This document shows, one piece after another, positions 59,201 through 62,032 of a stretch of DNA of 64,000 bases. Origin of the DNA: Hyposmocoma kahamanoa. Its lineage: Eukaryota; Arthropoda; Insecta; Lepidoptera; Cosmopterigidae. The DNA lies in assembly GCF_003589595.1 (NCBI RefSeq), contig NW_020654242.1, forward strand, positions 425,151 to 489,150. The letters run 5' to 3'. Position 1 is the stretch's first letter. The number at the start of each line of letters is the position of its first letter. The position numbers were made by a program, and so were the translations under genes. The notes under the pieces were generated by a model. That model was given only the letters and a program-made list of their open reading frames with translations, ran no database searches and was not told the origin of the DNA.

Positions 59201-62032
59201 TCTCTTGCCACACGTGTCAATTGAATCCAAGGTGGCCAGTTGGCATGTAGCAGAGTCATCCCAAAGGTGGCAGCAGTACTCCATACACGACCGGACTTGT
59301 GCTTGATACAGATGAAGCAACTGTCCCGTGTTGCCACTGTGAAAGTAACGCCTCACCCTGCATTTTTGGCCATGGATTCAATGTATCTGCCGAAGTTCAG
59401 ATTGGACGACAGGTCCATTCCAAGTAGTTGGTGACGCTCGGCTATCGGGTATGTATATATCACTAAAAGTCGGAGTCAGTGAGGAGAATAGACATGCCTG
59501 CGTTTCGGTAGTATTAAATTTGACAAGATTGGCATCGCCCCAATCGGAGACTGCCTCGAGTGTCAAATCGAAACGGGTAACCATAGACTCTCGACAAGAT
59601 TGAATTTAACATTTTTTGTAAGACCCTTATTTCATAGGAAATACCTAAACCATTTGAAATAGCAAAACAGATTTTCCCGTTTCTTCTCCAGTGACTCGCC
59701 TTAACCAGAGAACAAATAAGTAACGAGAACGGACACTCTCCGCCACACCATAGCTTAAGATTAAGCACCACGCCCCTTTGATATTTGAATATAGTTTTCA
59801 TTTATTAATTACGAAACTTGCACGTTAATATAAAACATCATTTTACGTTACTATTTATAATGGTCGTGAATTGTGCTGTGTACGGCTGTTTATCATCATT
59901 TTCCGAAAGATGAAACGAAGTAGGTAAGTAAAATAACTTATATCTGAGACTCATTCTTCAGTTTTCTTCATTTATTTACTGCAGAGTAATATATGTATGT
60001 ACAAAAAATACAGATTTATTATATCAATATAATGACGCGCCATGACTTCGTGAGCTGGTAGACAAGGATTATCGAATTTTCAATTCATATTGCCGATGTG
60101 ATTACGTAAGTAGCGAATATATCTAATTATTAATTAAGTAATGATGATCAACTTGGACACGTAATTTCAAATACCTTGGTTACCTTATTTAAAAGTACAT
60201 GTCCAATATAACATTTTAAGTGCTTTTAATATATTTTTTAAATAAATGTTCAATATTACTCTAGTTAGTGAGTTAATGAAAAATATGATATTATATCGAT
60301 ATAAATACATAATAGACATGTGTAATTATTAGGATTCTGGATTCTATTAATAGAATCATAGATAATAGATTCGCGTTAGCATTTACGCTGTATTGTCGTT
60401 CTGATCACGTAACGTAATAGTGTAAGAAAGTGATGGATAACCCTGCCACTACACGCACACATTTGCGCGTGTGCAGATAGGGCCCTGCTGTATGTAGTAG
60501 TAGGTAAATAATTTTCGACCGTTGTATGGAGTGTCCGGAGTGTGCCTTAACAATAAAATTGAAACTAAATAACAAAAACCTCTTGTAGGTGATTGTAGAT
60601 CTAGTTCCGCTGGTCTCTGATAAGCTAACAACTCAATTTAACTAAAAATGGCGATTATGTTAGTTATAATAAGACAGGGCGGAATACCAGACTTACTTAT
60701 AAGTGTGTGTAGGAAATAACAGATGGACTGTCCTGTTATCGCTTAACGTCCTCCCGTACACCAATGATATGATCCTTGGTCCATGTGAGCTGGTCTCCAG
60801 ACCATGTCTTCTTGCACATGAAGATAGTTCAGCTAGGTCGCGGGCGTCGAGGAGTTTGCCACCAACCCGCATGTCTTTTACGCATTGGAGGTCTATAAAT
60901 CTGGAATGAAAAAGGTAAATTTTAATTCTATATATTCTGAGAACACAAACATTGATGTTGGTGGTGAGTAGACCATCGAGTATATAACCAGAAATATAGA
61001 CGAAATCCATCCCTGGCAACTCATCAGGCCTTATGTCACTTTTAAATATCGACTCTCGTTTGCGCTGAATCCACAAATTAGAAAGCTCGAATAGTACAGC
61101 GCCAAAAACTGACCTGTGTGTAGTACGTCTCCGTATATTCACAAAATATTCTGTATTTATTGTAATAAAGATAATATCTCTAACAATGATCTCTGTTCCA
61201 TTCGGGTGGTGTGGCAAAAAACAGCAAAACATCTAATTACAAAACAAATGGAATGACATTTCATCGGTAATTAAATATTAAATATGCAATTTTTAAATTT
61301 TCGTCCATTATAACAAAGTTCATGTTAAACTGGTCGATTTCAAGTAAACCAATTGACGACATCCGTCAATTGTCTCGAATTCGGGCTGGCCAATCGGAGC
61401 GCAGTTGTCATGTAATGATTTGGCAGAATAGTTTTTAAATCAATTAGATTGTAATGAAATAAACAAATATTATAAACGTTTCGTCTCTATTTCTGGTTAT
61501 AGACACGATGTGGTAGACCGTAGAGGGAGAATAAAAAATCTCCCTCTACGTGGTAGACGCAGGCTTTTTTAAATTTATTTAATGACCTTGGATTCAAGTA
61601 CTTTCGTCGAAATATTAGAAATATATTTTTTATAATATCAAGTGACGTGACGAACAAGTCGTAAACCAGGCGTAAGCGATACGCCTATCCATAACAGTTG
61701 CAGTGCCACTTAGAGCTTTAAGTCGCAAGGATCTCATATCAAGGAACACCCAGATCAGAACCAATTTAAAAAAGTTAATTTTCCAATTACGTAATACCGG
61801 GAATCGACCCCGGGACCTCCTCATCCAGCGACCTCCTTATTAACTATTTGGCCACTTAAATCGGCTTGTGTCGGGTAGTGAAGTGTTAGGTAGAAAACTT
61901 ACCCCTCTTCCCCTACAATGCCCGCTTCGTTCTCATGTGCAAGGTTCGCCGTGTACTTCAAAGGTATCACTTCTTCGGGATTATATGATAAGCTCACTTC
62001 TGGTTGTTGAATGTTTTCTGATGGGGTTTCTC
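8125..62032 (-). CDS. PLCE1: Phospholipase C epsilon, 30 exons, 5' end outside window
   Basis: PLC epsilon hydrolyses PtdIns(4,5)P2 to diacylglycerol and IP3 and is controlled by Ras/Rap GTPases through C-terminal RA domains (family knowledge). The 30 exons listed below join in phase and give about 1,330 codons: PH-like segment, Ser/Thr linker, EF-hand region, X box ([36 protein letters not shown]), acidic X-Y linker, Y box ([35 protein letters not shown]), last strand of C2, two RA domains and a C-tail. Two RA domains after the catalytic core identify epsilon among PLC types. The N-terminal RasGEF half must lie beyond 64000. The C2 domain is not seen between 23974 and 19249, where the assembly has an N gap. 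I found no in-frame stop in any exon. Drosophila melanogaster, as far as I know, has only norpA, Plc21C and small wing, so this gene is kept here but absent there. Confidence 0.93.
8514..8768. mobile_element. MITE M4, copy 1
   Basis: aacctatcacaaactcga, aacgtttgttcgaattttca, then aacgttatttctgg at the far end in inverted sense. Copies at 32856 and 54441. Confidence 0.7.
9170..9350 (+). repeat. Dispersed repeat R1 copy
   Basis: gagcacatgggacttgtcaa, cagggtgacgggcgcagtgg, gtcacttgatattata. The most numerous repeat here; source element not known to me. Other copies: 14385-14690, 29160-29450, 32400-32640, 36700-36960, 44860-45115, 47195-47275, 48485-48605, 49205-49420, 53240-53325, 54300-54440, 61625-61740. 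Confidence 0.7.
9484..9586 (-). CDS. PLCE1: PLC epsilon exon 29, C-tail
   Basis: 103 nt; acceptor caaattctcag, donor GAGAG|gtacga. Encodes [18 protein letters not shown] then a charged helix ([16 protein letters not shown]). The frame fixed by exon 28 differs from the longest open frame here. Confidence 0.82.
10381..10462 (-). CDS. PLCE1: PLC epsilon exon 28, C-tail
   Basis: 82 nt; acceptor tatcgcttttcag, donor GCAG|gtatgt. Encodes [20 protein letters not shown] and a few more residues; no known domain. Supported by splice sites and phase. Confidence 0.82.
10746..10935 (+). mobile_element. SINE S1 copy
   Basis: Plus-strand tRNA-like head (ccgtggcttagttggcatag), B box diverged (attctaatccaaccggatc), tail tgttcgatctttgtattaat. 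Confidence 0.8.
11184..11310 (-). CDS. PLCE1: PLC epsilon exon 27, RA2 end
   Basis: 127 nt; acceptor ttgattttcag, donor ACAG|gtatac. Encodes [16 protein letters not shown], the last strand of RA2, then a basic stretch ([12 protein letters not shown]). Confidence 0.93.
11655..11800 (+). pseudogene. LINE 3' fragment
   Basis: gaacgttataacttggacct and ggcgagagtgaataggcatt, then the family tail tcaggtgagatagaggtcaa. Confidence 0.7.
12138..12234 (-). CDS. PLCE1: PLC epsilon exon 26, RA2
   Basis: 97 nt; acceptor ataatttcag, donor ACAG|gtaaat. Encodes [11 protein letters not shown] and [13 protein letters not shown], matching FVLLEE and the DxE-V-x-x-AQ pattern of the PLC epsilon RA2 domain, which binds GTP-Ras (family knowledge). 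Confidence 0.94.
12288..12640 (-). pseudogene. LINE RT C-terminal fragment, other family
   Basis: [40 protein letters not shown], then a tail. Jockey/CR1-type C-terminus related to but distinct from the 3770 family. Confidence 0.75.
12805..13090. mobile_element. Harbinger-like MITE
   Basis: Inverted ends ggctggttttagagc and agctgtgaaactagcc, flanked by TAA (12802-12804, 13091-13093). A 3-bp TAA duplication fits the PIF/Harbinger group. Inserted in a SINE- or tRNA-like context. GC-rich inside. Confidence 0.7.
13410..13900. mobile_element. Two SINE S1 copies, head to head
   Basis: A minus copy (about 13410-13610) and a plus copy (about 13735-13900) with their tRNA heads facing each other. The plus copy has atttgaatccggccggatc; both have the gttataattattaat tail. 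Confidence 0.75.
14103..14179 (-). CDS. PLCE1: PLC epsilon exon 25, RA2
   Basis: 77 nt; acceptor attatttccag, donor AGAG|gtatat. Encodes [20 protein letters not shown], the helix of the second RA domain. Confidence 0.93.
14385..14690 (-). repeat. R1 copy
   Basis: Complement of R1, with the outer part gtggcagtactaccctggac that other copies also show. Confidence 0.65.
16278..16416 (-). CDS. PLCE1: PLC epsilon exon 24, RA2 start
   Basis: 139 nt; acceptor ttctatctgcag, donor AAAA|gtaagt. A charged Ser/Glu linker ([14 protein letters not shown]) then [19 protein letters not shown], the first strands of the second RA domain, repeating the pattern in exon 22. Confidence 0.93.
16915..17125 (-). mobile_element. 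SINE S1 copy, decayed
   Basis: Tail (caaatattttttgtgaaatg, gtttgttataattatta) and a diverged tRNA-like head. Confidence 0.65.
17683..17897 (-). CDS. PLCE1: PLC epsilon exon 23, RA1 domain
   Basis: 215 nt; acceptor atttttcag, donor TCAG|gtacat. Encodes [10 protein letters not shown] and [11 protein letters not shown] then [11 protein letters not shown], the helix and strands of a ubiquitin-like RA fold. Confidence 0.93.
18113..18872. mobile_element. hAT-like MITE
   Basis: Left end taggggcggtacgattcg, right end (inverted) caagggatgcacgattt; many cgattc motifs inside both ends. Sits inside a locally duplicated GT-rich sequence. Confidence 0.5.
18975..18996. repeat. GT microsatellite
   Basis: About eleven GT units within a GT-rich stretch beside exon 22's donor. 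Confidence 0.85.
19042..19249 (-). CDS. PLCE1: PLC epsilon exon 22, C2 end and RA1 start
   Basis: 208 nt; acceptor aattttcacag, donor GAG|gttggg (weak at +3). [17 protein letters not shown] resembles the last strand of a PLC C2 domain; [18 protein letters not shown] opens the first Ras-associating domain. It joins exon 21 in phase but would then skip about 110 residues of C2. Confidence 0.9.
19615..19689 (+). pseudogene. THAP-like first exon fragment
   Basis: ATG opens [16 protein letters not shown] with the C-x4-C spacing of a THAP zinc finger; after a one- or two-base slip the frame reads GDISYHR, the THAP SFHRFP position, followed by a donor-like gtacgtg. Broken by the frameshift. The downstream 400 bp also match the copy near 39.4 kb. 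Confidence 0.55.
20150..20401 (+). mobile_element. MITE family M1, copy A, cut by the N gap
   Basis: Begins cattgacttacaattat and contains gggtccgcgctaaaa. Same family as copy C at 62429-62810. Right end lost in the gap. Forms a large palindrome with copy B. Confidence 0.85.
20402..20801. other. Assembly gap, 400 N
   Basis: Exactly 400 Ns, probably a nominal size. It lies where two copies of one MITE meet in inverted orientation, and where the PLC epsilon C2 exons are expected. Confidence 0.99.
20915..22648 (-). mobile_element. 5'-truncated LINE in MITE M1
   Basis: Flanked by agactaa at 20908-20914 and 22649-22655, a 7-bp target-site duplication. Contains the RT frame 21349-22648 and a 3' region with GT-rich repeats (21200-21320). 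Inserted minus strand into M1 copy B, so it is younger than that MITE. Confidence 0.9.
21349..22648 (-). CDS. LINE reverse transcriptase, partial
   Basis: About 432 codons of element sequence, open to its stop. RT motifs in order: [67 protein letters not shown] (catalytic YADD), [24 protein letters not shown]. Pattern fits the jockey/CR1 group. The first 19 residues of the longer open frame (to 22707) come from the host MITE. The 5' half, including endonuclease, is missing, so it is not autonomous. Confidence 0.92.
22749..23973. other. Intron sequence, no exon seen
   Basis: AT-rich. Searched by eye on the minus strand for the PLC C2 domain; none found. Confidence 0.6.
23974..24165 (-). CDS. 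PLCE1: PLC epsilon exon 21, Y box core
   Basis: 192 nt; acceptor tttcgtccccag, donor GACG|gtatgt. Encodes [26 protein letters not shown] and [14 protein letters not shown]. The usual NGGCGYVLKP reads [10 protein letters not shown] here, lacking the aromatic residue. Ends HIAYRR, where C2 should follow. Confidence 0.95.
24309..24975 (+). pseudogene. LINE 3' fragment
   Basis: Basic reading frame ([36 protein letters not shown]) and an AT-rich tail ending aaataaagctcg. Looks like an ORF2 end; family not resolved. Confidence 0.5.
25077..25300. repeat. LTR-like sequence
   Basis: Starts tgttacggacggc and shares ggccggtacggtgtg with 49638. No internal retroviral-type genes nearby, so a solo LTR is possible. 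The end is not defined. Confidence 0.4.
25345..25819. mobile_element. TTAA-flanked MITE M3, copy 1
   Basis: Bounded by TTAA at both ends; begins gagctctcatgccaaaaaag, ends ctgctccctc. Very similar to 37716-38164. Confidence 0.75.
26169..26211 (+). pseudogene. Truncated reading frame cut by a SINE
   Basis: ATG opens [14 protein letters not shown], preceded by a GC-richer 250-bp stretch (25880-26165) that looks like the 5' end of some transcript or retroelement; SINE S2 follows at 26225. Origin unknown. Confidence 0.25.
26225..26445 (+). mobile_element. SINE S2 copy
   Basis: tRNA-like head: cctccgtggccgaacggtta (A box), caggttcgattcccgggccg (B box), then gagaaatatttgtatgcc. Interrupts a short reading frame starting at 26169. 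Confidence 0.8.
26455..26790. mobile_element. SINE S1 copy, stopping near exon 20 donor
   Basis: Tail section (gttcgatctttgtattaata, aattgaatatcaattcaat) then the leader seen in other copies (ctggtagctgtaaaggtac, gatggcgctacgac) and the start of a tRNA head (ttccgtggcttag). The tRNA part is cut at 26790; the next PLC exon ends at 26820. Confidence 0.75.
26820..26998 (-). CDS. PLCE1: PLC epsilon exon 20, Y box
   Basis: 179 nt; acceptor tttctctttcag, donor CCGG|gtgaga. Encodes [18 protein letters not shown] then [11 protein letters not shown], matching the Y-box stretch in which the SSLNE helix is followed by R-x-YP. Enters in phase 0 from exon 19 and shares a Gly codon with exon 21. SINE sequence stops about 30 nt past its donor. 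Confidence 0.92.
27385..27875 (+). pseudogene. LINE 3' fragment
   Basis: [20 protein letters not shown] is the same motif as in the 32.1- and 57.5-kb fragments ([14 protein letters not shown]), followed by a tail. Confidence 0.65.
28369..28497 (-). CDS. PLCE1: PLC epsilon exon 19, Y box start and Ser-rich insert
   Basis: 129 nt, phase 0 at both ends; acceptor ctgtttacag, donor ACG|gtaagt. Begins AIKFRGLNP, continuing [10 protein letters not shown] as in all PLCs, then a Ser-rich insert ([14 protein letters not shown]). Confidence 0.88.
29160..29450 (-). repeat. R1 copy
   Basis: gcctgtaatttcaccagcac, ggtggcagtacttccctgga. Confidence 0.65.
30017..30207 (-). CDS. PLCE1: PLC epsilon exon 18, linker to Y box
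   Basis: 191 nt; acceptor tatctattccag, donor ACAG|gtaata. Starts [13 protein letters not shown] and ends [16 protein letters not shown], the ELSDLVxYxQ motif that opens the Y box. A weaker acceptor further in (ccacag) would break the phase, so the longer exon is preferred. Confidence 0.88.
30285..30740 (+). pseudogene. Decayed LINE reverse transcriptase
   Basis: Across several frames: [63 protein letters not shown]. This is the RT thumb region of an RTE-like LINE. Many frameshifts. Confidence 0.65.
31196..31318 (-). mobile_element. SINE S2 copy
   Basis: Reverse complement of the 26225 copy (gcctgggaatcgaacctggg, ggtaaccgtttggccacgga). Confidence 0.8.
31511..31656 (-). CDS. PLCE1: PLC epsilon exon 17, acidic X-Y linker
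   Basis: 146 nt; acceptor ctttccaacag, donor GATG|gtgagc. Ser-rich first half, then [14 protein letters not shown]. In other PLCs an acidic linker covers the active site and must be displaced at the membrane (family knowledge), so an autoinhibitory role is likely here. Confidence 0.88.
31780..32340 (-). pseudogene. LINE 3' fragment
   Basis: Minus strand encodes [20 protein letters not shown] and [20 protein letters not shown], then the tail (gaacgagcaagaaactctag on plus). Near-duplicate at 57260-57795. Confidence 0.7.
32400..32640 (+). repeat. R1 copy
   Basis: gaaattacaggcacatggga, ctcttgtcgtt lost; ends gtcatttggtatcgtaa. Abuts exon 16 side intron. Confidence 0.6.
32703..32815 (-). CDS. 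PLCE1: PLC epsilon exon 16, end of X box
   Basis: 113 nt; acceptor tatacttgacag, donor GTAG|gtgagt. Begins with [10 protein letters not shown], the PLC signature that ends the X box and contains phosphate-binding Lys residues. The rest ([12 protein letters not shown]) opens the X-Y linker. Confidence 0.94.
32856..33076. mobile_element. MITE M4, copy 2
   Basis: Starts aacctatcacaaagtcga and ends gactgtgataggttt, giving clear inverted ends. Begins 41 bp from PLC exon 16. Confidence 0.75.
33594..33703. mobile_element. 110-bp TTAA-flanked MITE
   Basis: TTAA at 33590-33593 and 33704-33707; inverted ends gagcggttacacacg and cgtgtgtaatcactc. Confidence 0.75.
33998..34394 (+). repeat. Dispersed repeat R2 copy
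   Basis: aaccgatttccaaaaaggag, then gtacctccatagtggtccca, ending acttttgaggtcggttttt; the two ends are loosely inverted. Other copies: 45122-45697, 46318-46746, 46866-47193, 47996-48480, 54195-54305. I associate this type with lepidopteran genomes. Confidence 0.7.
34400..35950. other. Intron sequence, no gene seen
   Basis: AT-rich with a LINE-tail-like block (34780-35040). No exon with PLC similarity. Confidence 0.55.
35998..36403. mobile_element. hAT-like MITE beside exon 15
   Basis: Ends agtgttgggtagg and actaactcaacact (inverted, imperfect). Ends 45 bp from the GC donor of exon 15. No clear 8-bp duplication seen. Confidence 0.5.
36448..36543 (-). CDS. PLCE1: PLC epsilon exon 15, X box; GC splice donor
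   Basis: 96 nt, phase 0 at both ends; acceptor ttcatccag. Encodes [20 protein letters not shown] then [10 protein letters not shown]. The donor reads AAG|gcaagg, a GC donor with otherwise good consensus; no GT at this position keeps the conserved join to VLIKNKKL in exon 16. Confidence 0.94.
36700..36960. repeat. Two R1 pieces, inverted join
   Basis: 36700-36835 is minus and 36836-36960 plus, forming a head-to-head rearranged R1. Confidence 0.55.
37365..37560. repeat. Repeat pair with 43865-44030
   Basis: gatgacggtgtaaggtcaca and gttgggagtgaccg, in complement at 43865-44030. Confidence 0.55.
37716..38164. mobile_element. TTAA-flanked MITE M3, copy 2
   Basis: TTAA on both sides; gagctctcatgccaaaaaag to ctgccccctc. 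Nearly colinear with copy 1, with an indel near 37760. Confidence 0.75.
38388..38475. repeat. Inverted copy of the repeat at 1-110
   Basis: gcgacgtgtgacgg, gggtgtccggtaaccggcc, ctgcttcttcatgaaag. Confidence 0.6.
39099..39192 (-). CDS. PLCE1: PLC epsilon exon 14, X box
   Basis: 94 nt; acceptor tttcttctcag, donor GAG|gtcagt. Encodes [19 protein letters not shown]; the Glu of LSIENHC is a conserved Ca2+ ligand in the PLC X box. Confidence 0.96.
39383..39471 (+). pseudogene. THAP-like exon fragment, second copy
   Basis: [15 protein letters not shown] and GGVSYNS align with the 19615 fragment, followed by gttaag. The first Cys is Phe. Downstream homology continues to about 40435, interrupted by a SINE at 39960-40290. 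Confidence 0.5.
39955..40292 (+). mobile_element. SINE S1 copy, full
   Basis: Leader, A box (ccgtgtcttagttggtatag), B box (ggttcgaatccgaccggatc), tail. Inserted in the THAP-linked repeat; gtacagaatg occurs on both sides (39938 and 40290 regions), a likely target duplication. Confidence 0.85.
40468..40598 (-). CDS. PLCE1: PLC epsilon exon 13, X box catalytic core
   Basis: 131 nt; acceptor ttttcctcag, donor CGAG|gtacgt. Encodes [12 protein letters not shown] (Ca2+-binding acidic residues) and [12 protein letters not shown], whose HGH carries the second catalytic His. All these residues are present, so an active enzyme is expected. Confidence 0.97.
41277..41424 (-). CDS. PLCE1: PLC epsilon exon 12, start of X box
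   Basis: 148 nt; acceptor ttatattgcag, donor TCAG|gtaaat. Encodes [20 protein letters not shown]. The His and Asn of SSHNTYL are the first catalytic His and a Ca2+-site residue in PLC enzymes (family knowledge). Confidence 0.96.
41580..41785 (-). mobile_element. SINE S2 copy, decayed
   Basis: gcccggcaatcgaatttggg and ggtaaccgctcggacggag mark the B and A boxes on the minus strand. Confidence 0.7.
41800..41995. repeat. Degenerate minisatellite, about 26-bp unit
   Basis: About seven or eight units of the type agttgacaaattatgctttta. AT-rich, no gene. Confidence 0.6.
42215..42342 (-). CDS. PLCE1: PLC epsilon exon 11, last EF-hand-like unit
   Basis: 128 nt; acceptor attgtcaacag, donor TTGG|gtaagt. 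Encodes [20 protein letters not shown], the usual PLC motif just before the X box (L-x-x-x-G-F-x-x-F-L). Confidence 0.92.
43330..43830. repeat. Inverted copy of the 200-620 repeat
   Basis: Complementary blocks in reverse order, including gtcttgataatggtaacctt and tgtatttgctcccgcgcaag. Many cgcgcgt motifs near 43350-43530. Confidence 0.7.
43865..44030. repeat. Repeat pair with 37365-37560
   Basis: gacggtgtgaccaccttaca and gtcactccctgcccgatc, complementary to 37365-37560. Confidence 0.55.
44404..44659. mobile_element. MITE M5, copy 1
   Basis: Inverted ends tcgactcatccgaagaacaa and ttgttctacggatgagtcga. Lies 19 bp from PLC exon 10. Confidence 0.8.
44678..44790 (-). CDS. PLCE1: PLC epsilon exon 10, EF-hand region
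   Basis: 113 nt; acceptor ttttctccag, donor ACAG|gtgagg. Encodes [20 protein letters not shown] then LKDIIQ. This matches the EF-hand helix in PLCs that precedes the conserved LSFEGF segment. Confidence 0.88.
44860..45115 (+). repeat. R1 copy
   Basis: cttgtgaaagagttcgtcca to ccgtcacttgatattaa, near full length. Confidence 0.65.
45122..45697 (-). repeat. R2 copy with internal duplication
   Basis: cagccacccttagaggtgga and a second cagccacccttagagttgga lie about 125 bp apart, so part of R2 is duplicated. Confidence 0.65.
46065..46163 (-). CDS. PLCE1: PLC epsilon exon 9, EF-hand region
   Basis: 99 nt; acceptor tttcatttcag, donor CCAG|gtatta. Encodes [14 protein letters not shown] and [14 protein letters not shown], the loop and helix leading into the next EF-type unit. 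Confidence 0.85.
46255..46862 (-). repeat. Third copy of the THAP-linked repeat, inverted
   Basis: 46255-46317 and 46770-46862 are the reverse complement of the 3' part of the 19.6- and 39.4-kb repeats (gaccaatcattatcaagac, gatagatggcagctcattg types). A family R2 copy (46318-46746) is inserted in it. Confidence 0.6.
46318..46746 (-). repeat. R2 copy in THAP-linked repeat
   Basis: accgacctcaaaagtacgta to ctttttgaagtcggtt. Splits the repeat at 46255-46862. Confidence 0.65.
46866..47193 (+). repeat. R2 copy
   Basis: gttagaaaaagggtacctac to acttttaaggtcggtttttt. Confidence 0.6.
47415..47545 (-). CDS. PLCE1: PLC epsilon exon 8, EF-hand region
   Basis: 131 nt; acceptor tttttcgacag, donor ACTG|gtaagg. 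Encodes [19 protein letters not shown], one of the most characteristic PLC epsilon stretches. Continues from exon 7 with a shared Ser codon. Confidence 0.92.
47637..47820. repeat. LINE-tail-like repeat
   Basis: tatttattgcacattac, caactggcggctttattgct, caatttcttccaggcaatct. Resembles a common lepidopteran LINE 3' tail; no coding part. Confidence 0.5.
47996..48480 (-). repeat. R2 copy
   Basis: accgatctcaaaagtacgtg to gaattgagaacctcc. Confidence 0.6.
48745..48909 (+). CDS. Uncharacterised 54-aa ORF
   Basis: Begins [20 protein letters not shown] and includes [18 protein letters not shown]. Composition looks protein-like, unlike its surroundings, but the frame is short and lies in repeat-rich intron. 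Could be an exon piece of an unrecognised transposon. Confidence 0.25.
   Translation: MSPLKIVCIYEALQDGLEKEKEAGYNPQSPLNVKWLKYGQFHILYTSLCINVFQ
49205..49420 (+). repeat. R1 copy
   Basis: gaaattacaggcacatggga to ccgtcactagatattata. Ends 62 bp from exon 7. Confidence 0.65.
49482..49604 (-). CDS. PLCE1: PLC epsilon exon 7, EF-hand region
   Basis: 123 nt; acceptor ctgtttcag, donor TTTAG|gtaaga. Encodes [17 protein letters not shown] and [13 protein letters not shown], an EF-hand-like helix-loop-helix that closely resembles the same place in vertebrate PLC epsilon. Confidence 0.9.
49638..50034 (+). repeat. LTR-like sequence, possible solo LTR
   Basis: Starts tgttacggacggctg, contains an aataaa near 49940 and ends near aatccaaca. 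Shares start and ccggtacggtgtgagag with 25077. Confidence 0.45.
50448..50484 (+). repeat. Tandem 16-mer, three units
   Basis: ttaagtacttgtggt-type unit repeated three times. Confidence 0.8.
50590..51110. mobile_element. TIR-like unit, 520 bp
   Basis: Ends cctcaatattggatacc and, inverted, gtaccccaatatcggatatc. Interior GC-richer than the flanks, with no convincing gene. Unclassified. Confidence 0.45.
51477..51514. repeat. Perfect 18-bp inverted repeat, 2-nt loop
   Basis: aattagaaaaatcaacaa and its exact complement separated by ca; outer ctggatat and atatccag extend the hairpin. Confidence 0.85.
51536..51680. repeat. Dispersed repeat R3
   Basis: ttttcgcgattgttacacat, ctatttttccggatttaaat, cccatggtcacgg. 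Shared with 1355-1450 and 62965-63020. Confidence 0.6.
52783..52975 (+). mobile_element. SINE S2 copy
   Basis: actgcctccgtggccaaacg (A box), gggttcgattccctggccag (B box), agaaatatttgtgcc. Confidence 0.8.
53059..53163 (-). CDS. PLCE1: PLC epsilon exon 6, linker
   Basis: 105 nt; acceptor cctttaccag, donor GTAG|gtgagg. Encodes a Ser/His/Ala-rich stretch ([22 protein letters not shown]) ending just before the EF-hand region. Supported by phase and by the conserved sequence that follows it in exon 7. Confidence 0.8.
53355..54000 (+). mobile_element. SINE S1 cluster with mariner piece
   Basis: SINE tail and B box (ggttcgaatccggccggatc) at 53355-53456, mariner fragment 53457-53735, then more SINE tail and a second, decayed S1 (53770-54000). 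Confidence 0.7.
53457..53735 (+). pseudogene. mariner transposase fragment inside SINE sequence
   Basis: A plus-strand piece of the same mariner family: [38 protein letters not shown]. It abuts SINE sequence on both sides (ggccggatcgaaggaatt before, gtggagtaatttcac after). Confidence 0.85.
54441..54693. mobile_element. MITE M4, copy 3
   Basis: Opposite orientation; ends actcgagtttgtgataggtt. Same interior (aacctaaccgaacctaatcg). Confidence 0.75.
54735..54847 (-). CDS. PLCE1: PLC epsilon exon 5, Ser/Thr-rich linker
   Basis: 113 nt; acceptor tatgtttacag, donor ATAG|gtaagt. Encodes [17 protein letters not shown] and further Ser/Thr residues; low complexity, probably disordered. Its last codon is split and gives Ser with exon 6. 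Confidence 0.8.
55091..56285 (-). pseudogene. mariner transposase, broken
   Basis: Starts [19 protein letters not shown], then [20 protein letters not shown] and [14 protein letters not shown], a mariner paired-type DNA-binding region; continues [10 protein letters not shown] and [10 protein letters not shown]. The frame is then cut by an insertion (about 55758-55920) and by frameshifts. Further on, [10 protein letters not shown] is the second catalytic Asp motif and the end reads ANGEYFEKQ with stop at 55091-55093. Inactive. Confidence 0.92.
55758..55920 (+). mobile_element. Short insertion in mariner
   Basis: Starts with a run of T, then a stretch unrelated to mariner (ccacctgatgttaagtgg, cctgcctacaatatgcctgc). 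It looks like the complement of a poly(A)-tailed SINE or LINE tail. Splits the transposase. Confidence 0.6.
56813..56926 (-). CDS. PLCE1: PLC epsilon exon 4, Ser/Thr-rich linker
   Basis: 114 nt, phase 0 at both ends; acceptor ttgttttcag, donor AAG|gtatgt. Encodes 38 residues rich in Ser and Thr ([12 protein letters not shown]). Likely disordered. A symmetric phase-0 exon can be skipped without frame loss. Confidence 0.8.
57134..57250 (+). mobile_element. SINE with a different tRNA head
   Basis: 57144-57215 approximately folds as a tRNA: acceptor gacccg/cgggtc, D stem ctc/gag, anticodon stem atgct/agcat, T arm gtggg ttcaagt cccac. Position 33 is C, not T, and the tail (tgttcgatctttatattcat) matches SINE S1, so it is a SINE, not a tRNA gene. 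Confidence 0.65.
57260..57795 (-). pseudogene. LINE 3' fragment, copy of 31.8 kb
   Basis: Same tail and coding end ([31 protein letters not shown]) as 31780-32340. Confidence 0.7.
58555..58708 (-). CDS. PLCE1: PLC epsilon exon 3, end of PH-like segment
   Basis: 154 nt; acceptor gtcttttccag, donor CGG|gtaagt. Encodes [16 protein letters not shown], the amphipathic closing helix typical of PH-type folds, then a loop with [12 protein letters not shown]. Leaves in phase 0. Confidence 0.88.
58815..59590 (-). pseudogene. LINE RT C-terminal half, decayed
   Basis: Minus strand in several frames: [58 protein letters not shown], then the tail with catctcacctgatg on plus. Largest copy of the 3770/62060 family. 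Confidence 0.8.
59860..59922 (+). pseudogene. THAP-like exon fragment, third copy
   Basis: ATG opens [10 protein letters not shown] (C-x4-C); in another frame HHFPKDETK follows at once, then gtaagt. THAP proteins have this order with a 10-15-residue loop between, so an internal deletion or frameshift is likely. Different sequence from the other two. Confidence 0.5.
60697..60900 (-). CDS. PLCE1: PLC epsilon exon 2, PH-like segment
   Basis: 204 nt; acceptor ttcattccag, donor TATAA|gtaagt. Encodes [14 protein letters not shown] and, near the end, RTVHLLFP, which resemble strands of the PH-like module that precedes the EF-hands in PLC proteins. The split codon to exon 3 restores Lys. An open frame continues upstream in the intron and into a MITE at 60973, so a simple ORF view would over-extend this exon. 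Confidence 0.85.
60973..61509. mobile_element. MITE M2, copy 3
   Basis: Ends atcgagtatataaccagaaa and tttctggttatagacacgat. The minus strand again encodes [13 protein letters not shown] and [10 protein letters not shown], so this was once a coding region of a larger element. Lies 73 bp from PLC epsilon exon 2. Confidence 0.85.
61511..61558. mobile_element. 32-bp hairpin with 8-bp direct repeats
   Basis: Tggtagac flanks a hairpin with 12-bp arms (cgtagagggaga / tctccctctacg). Looks like a minimal insertion with 8-bp target duplication. Confidence 0.6.
61795..61862 (-). mobile_element. tRNA-like SINE head
   Basis: Minus strand: A-box-like tggccaaatagttaat and B box ggtcgattcccgg, with a well-formed T arm (ccggg...cccgg). 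Lies 40 bp from PLC exon 1. Possibly a third SINE type. Confidence 0.5.
61903..62032 (-). CDS. PLCE1: PLC epsilon exon 1 of window
   Basis: First exon recognised in the window. Acceptor gtgttacag, donor GG|gtaagt; 130 nt, enters with two leftover bases and leaves with two. It encodes a hydrophilic stretch ([10 protein letters not shown], then [10 protein letters not shown]) before the PH-like segment. The incoming phase shows an earlier exon exists; none was recognised between 62033 and 64000. Confidence 0.75.
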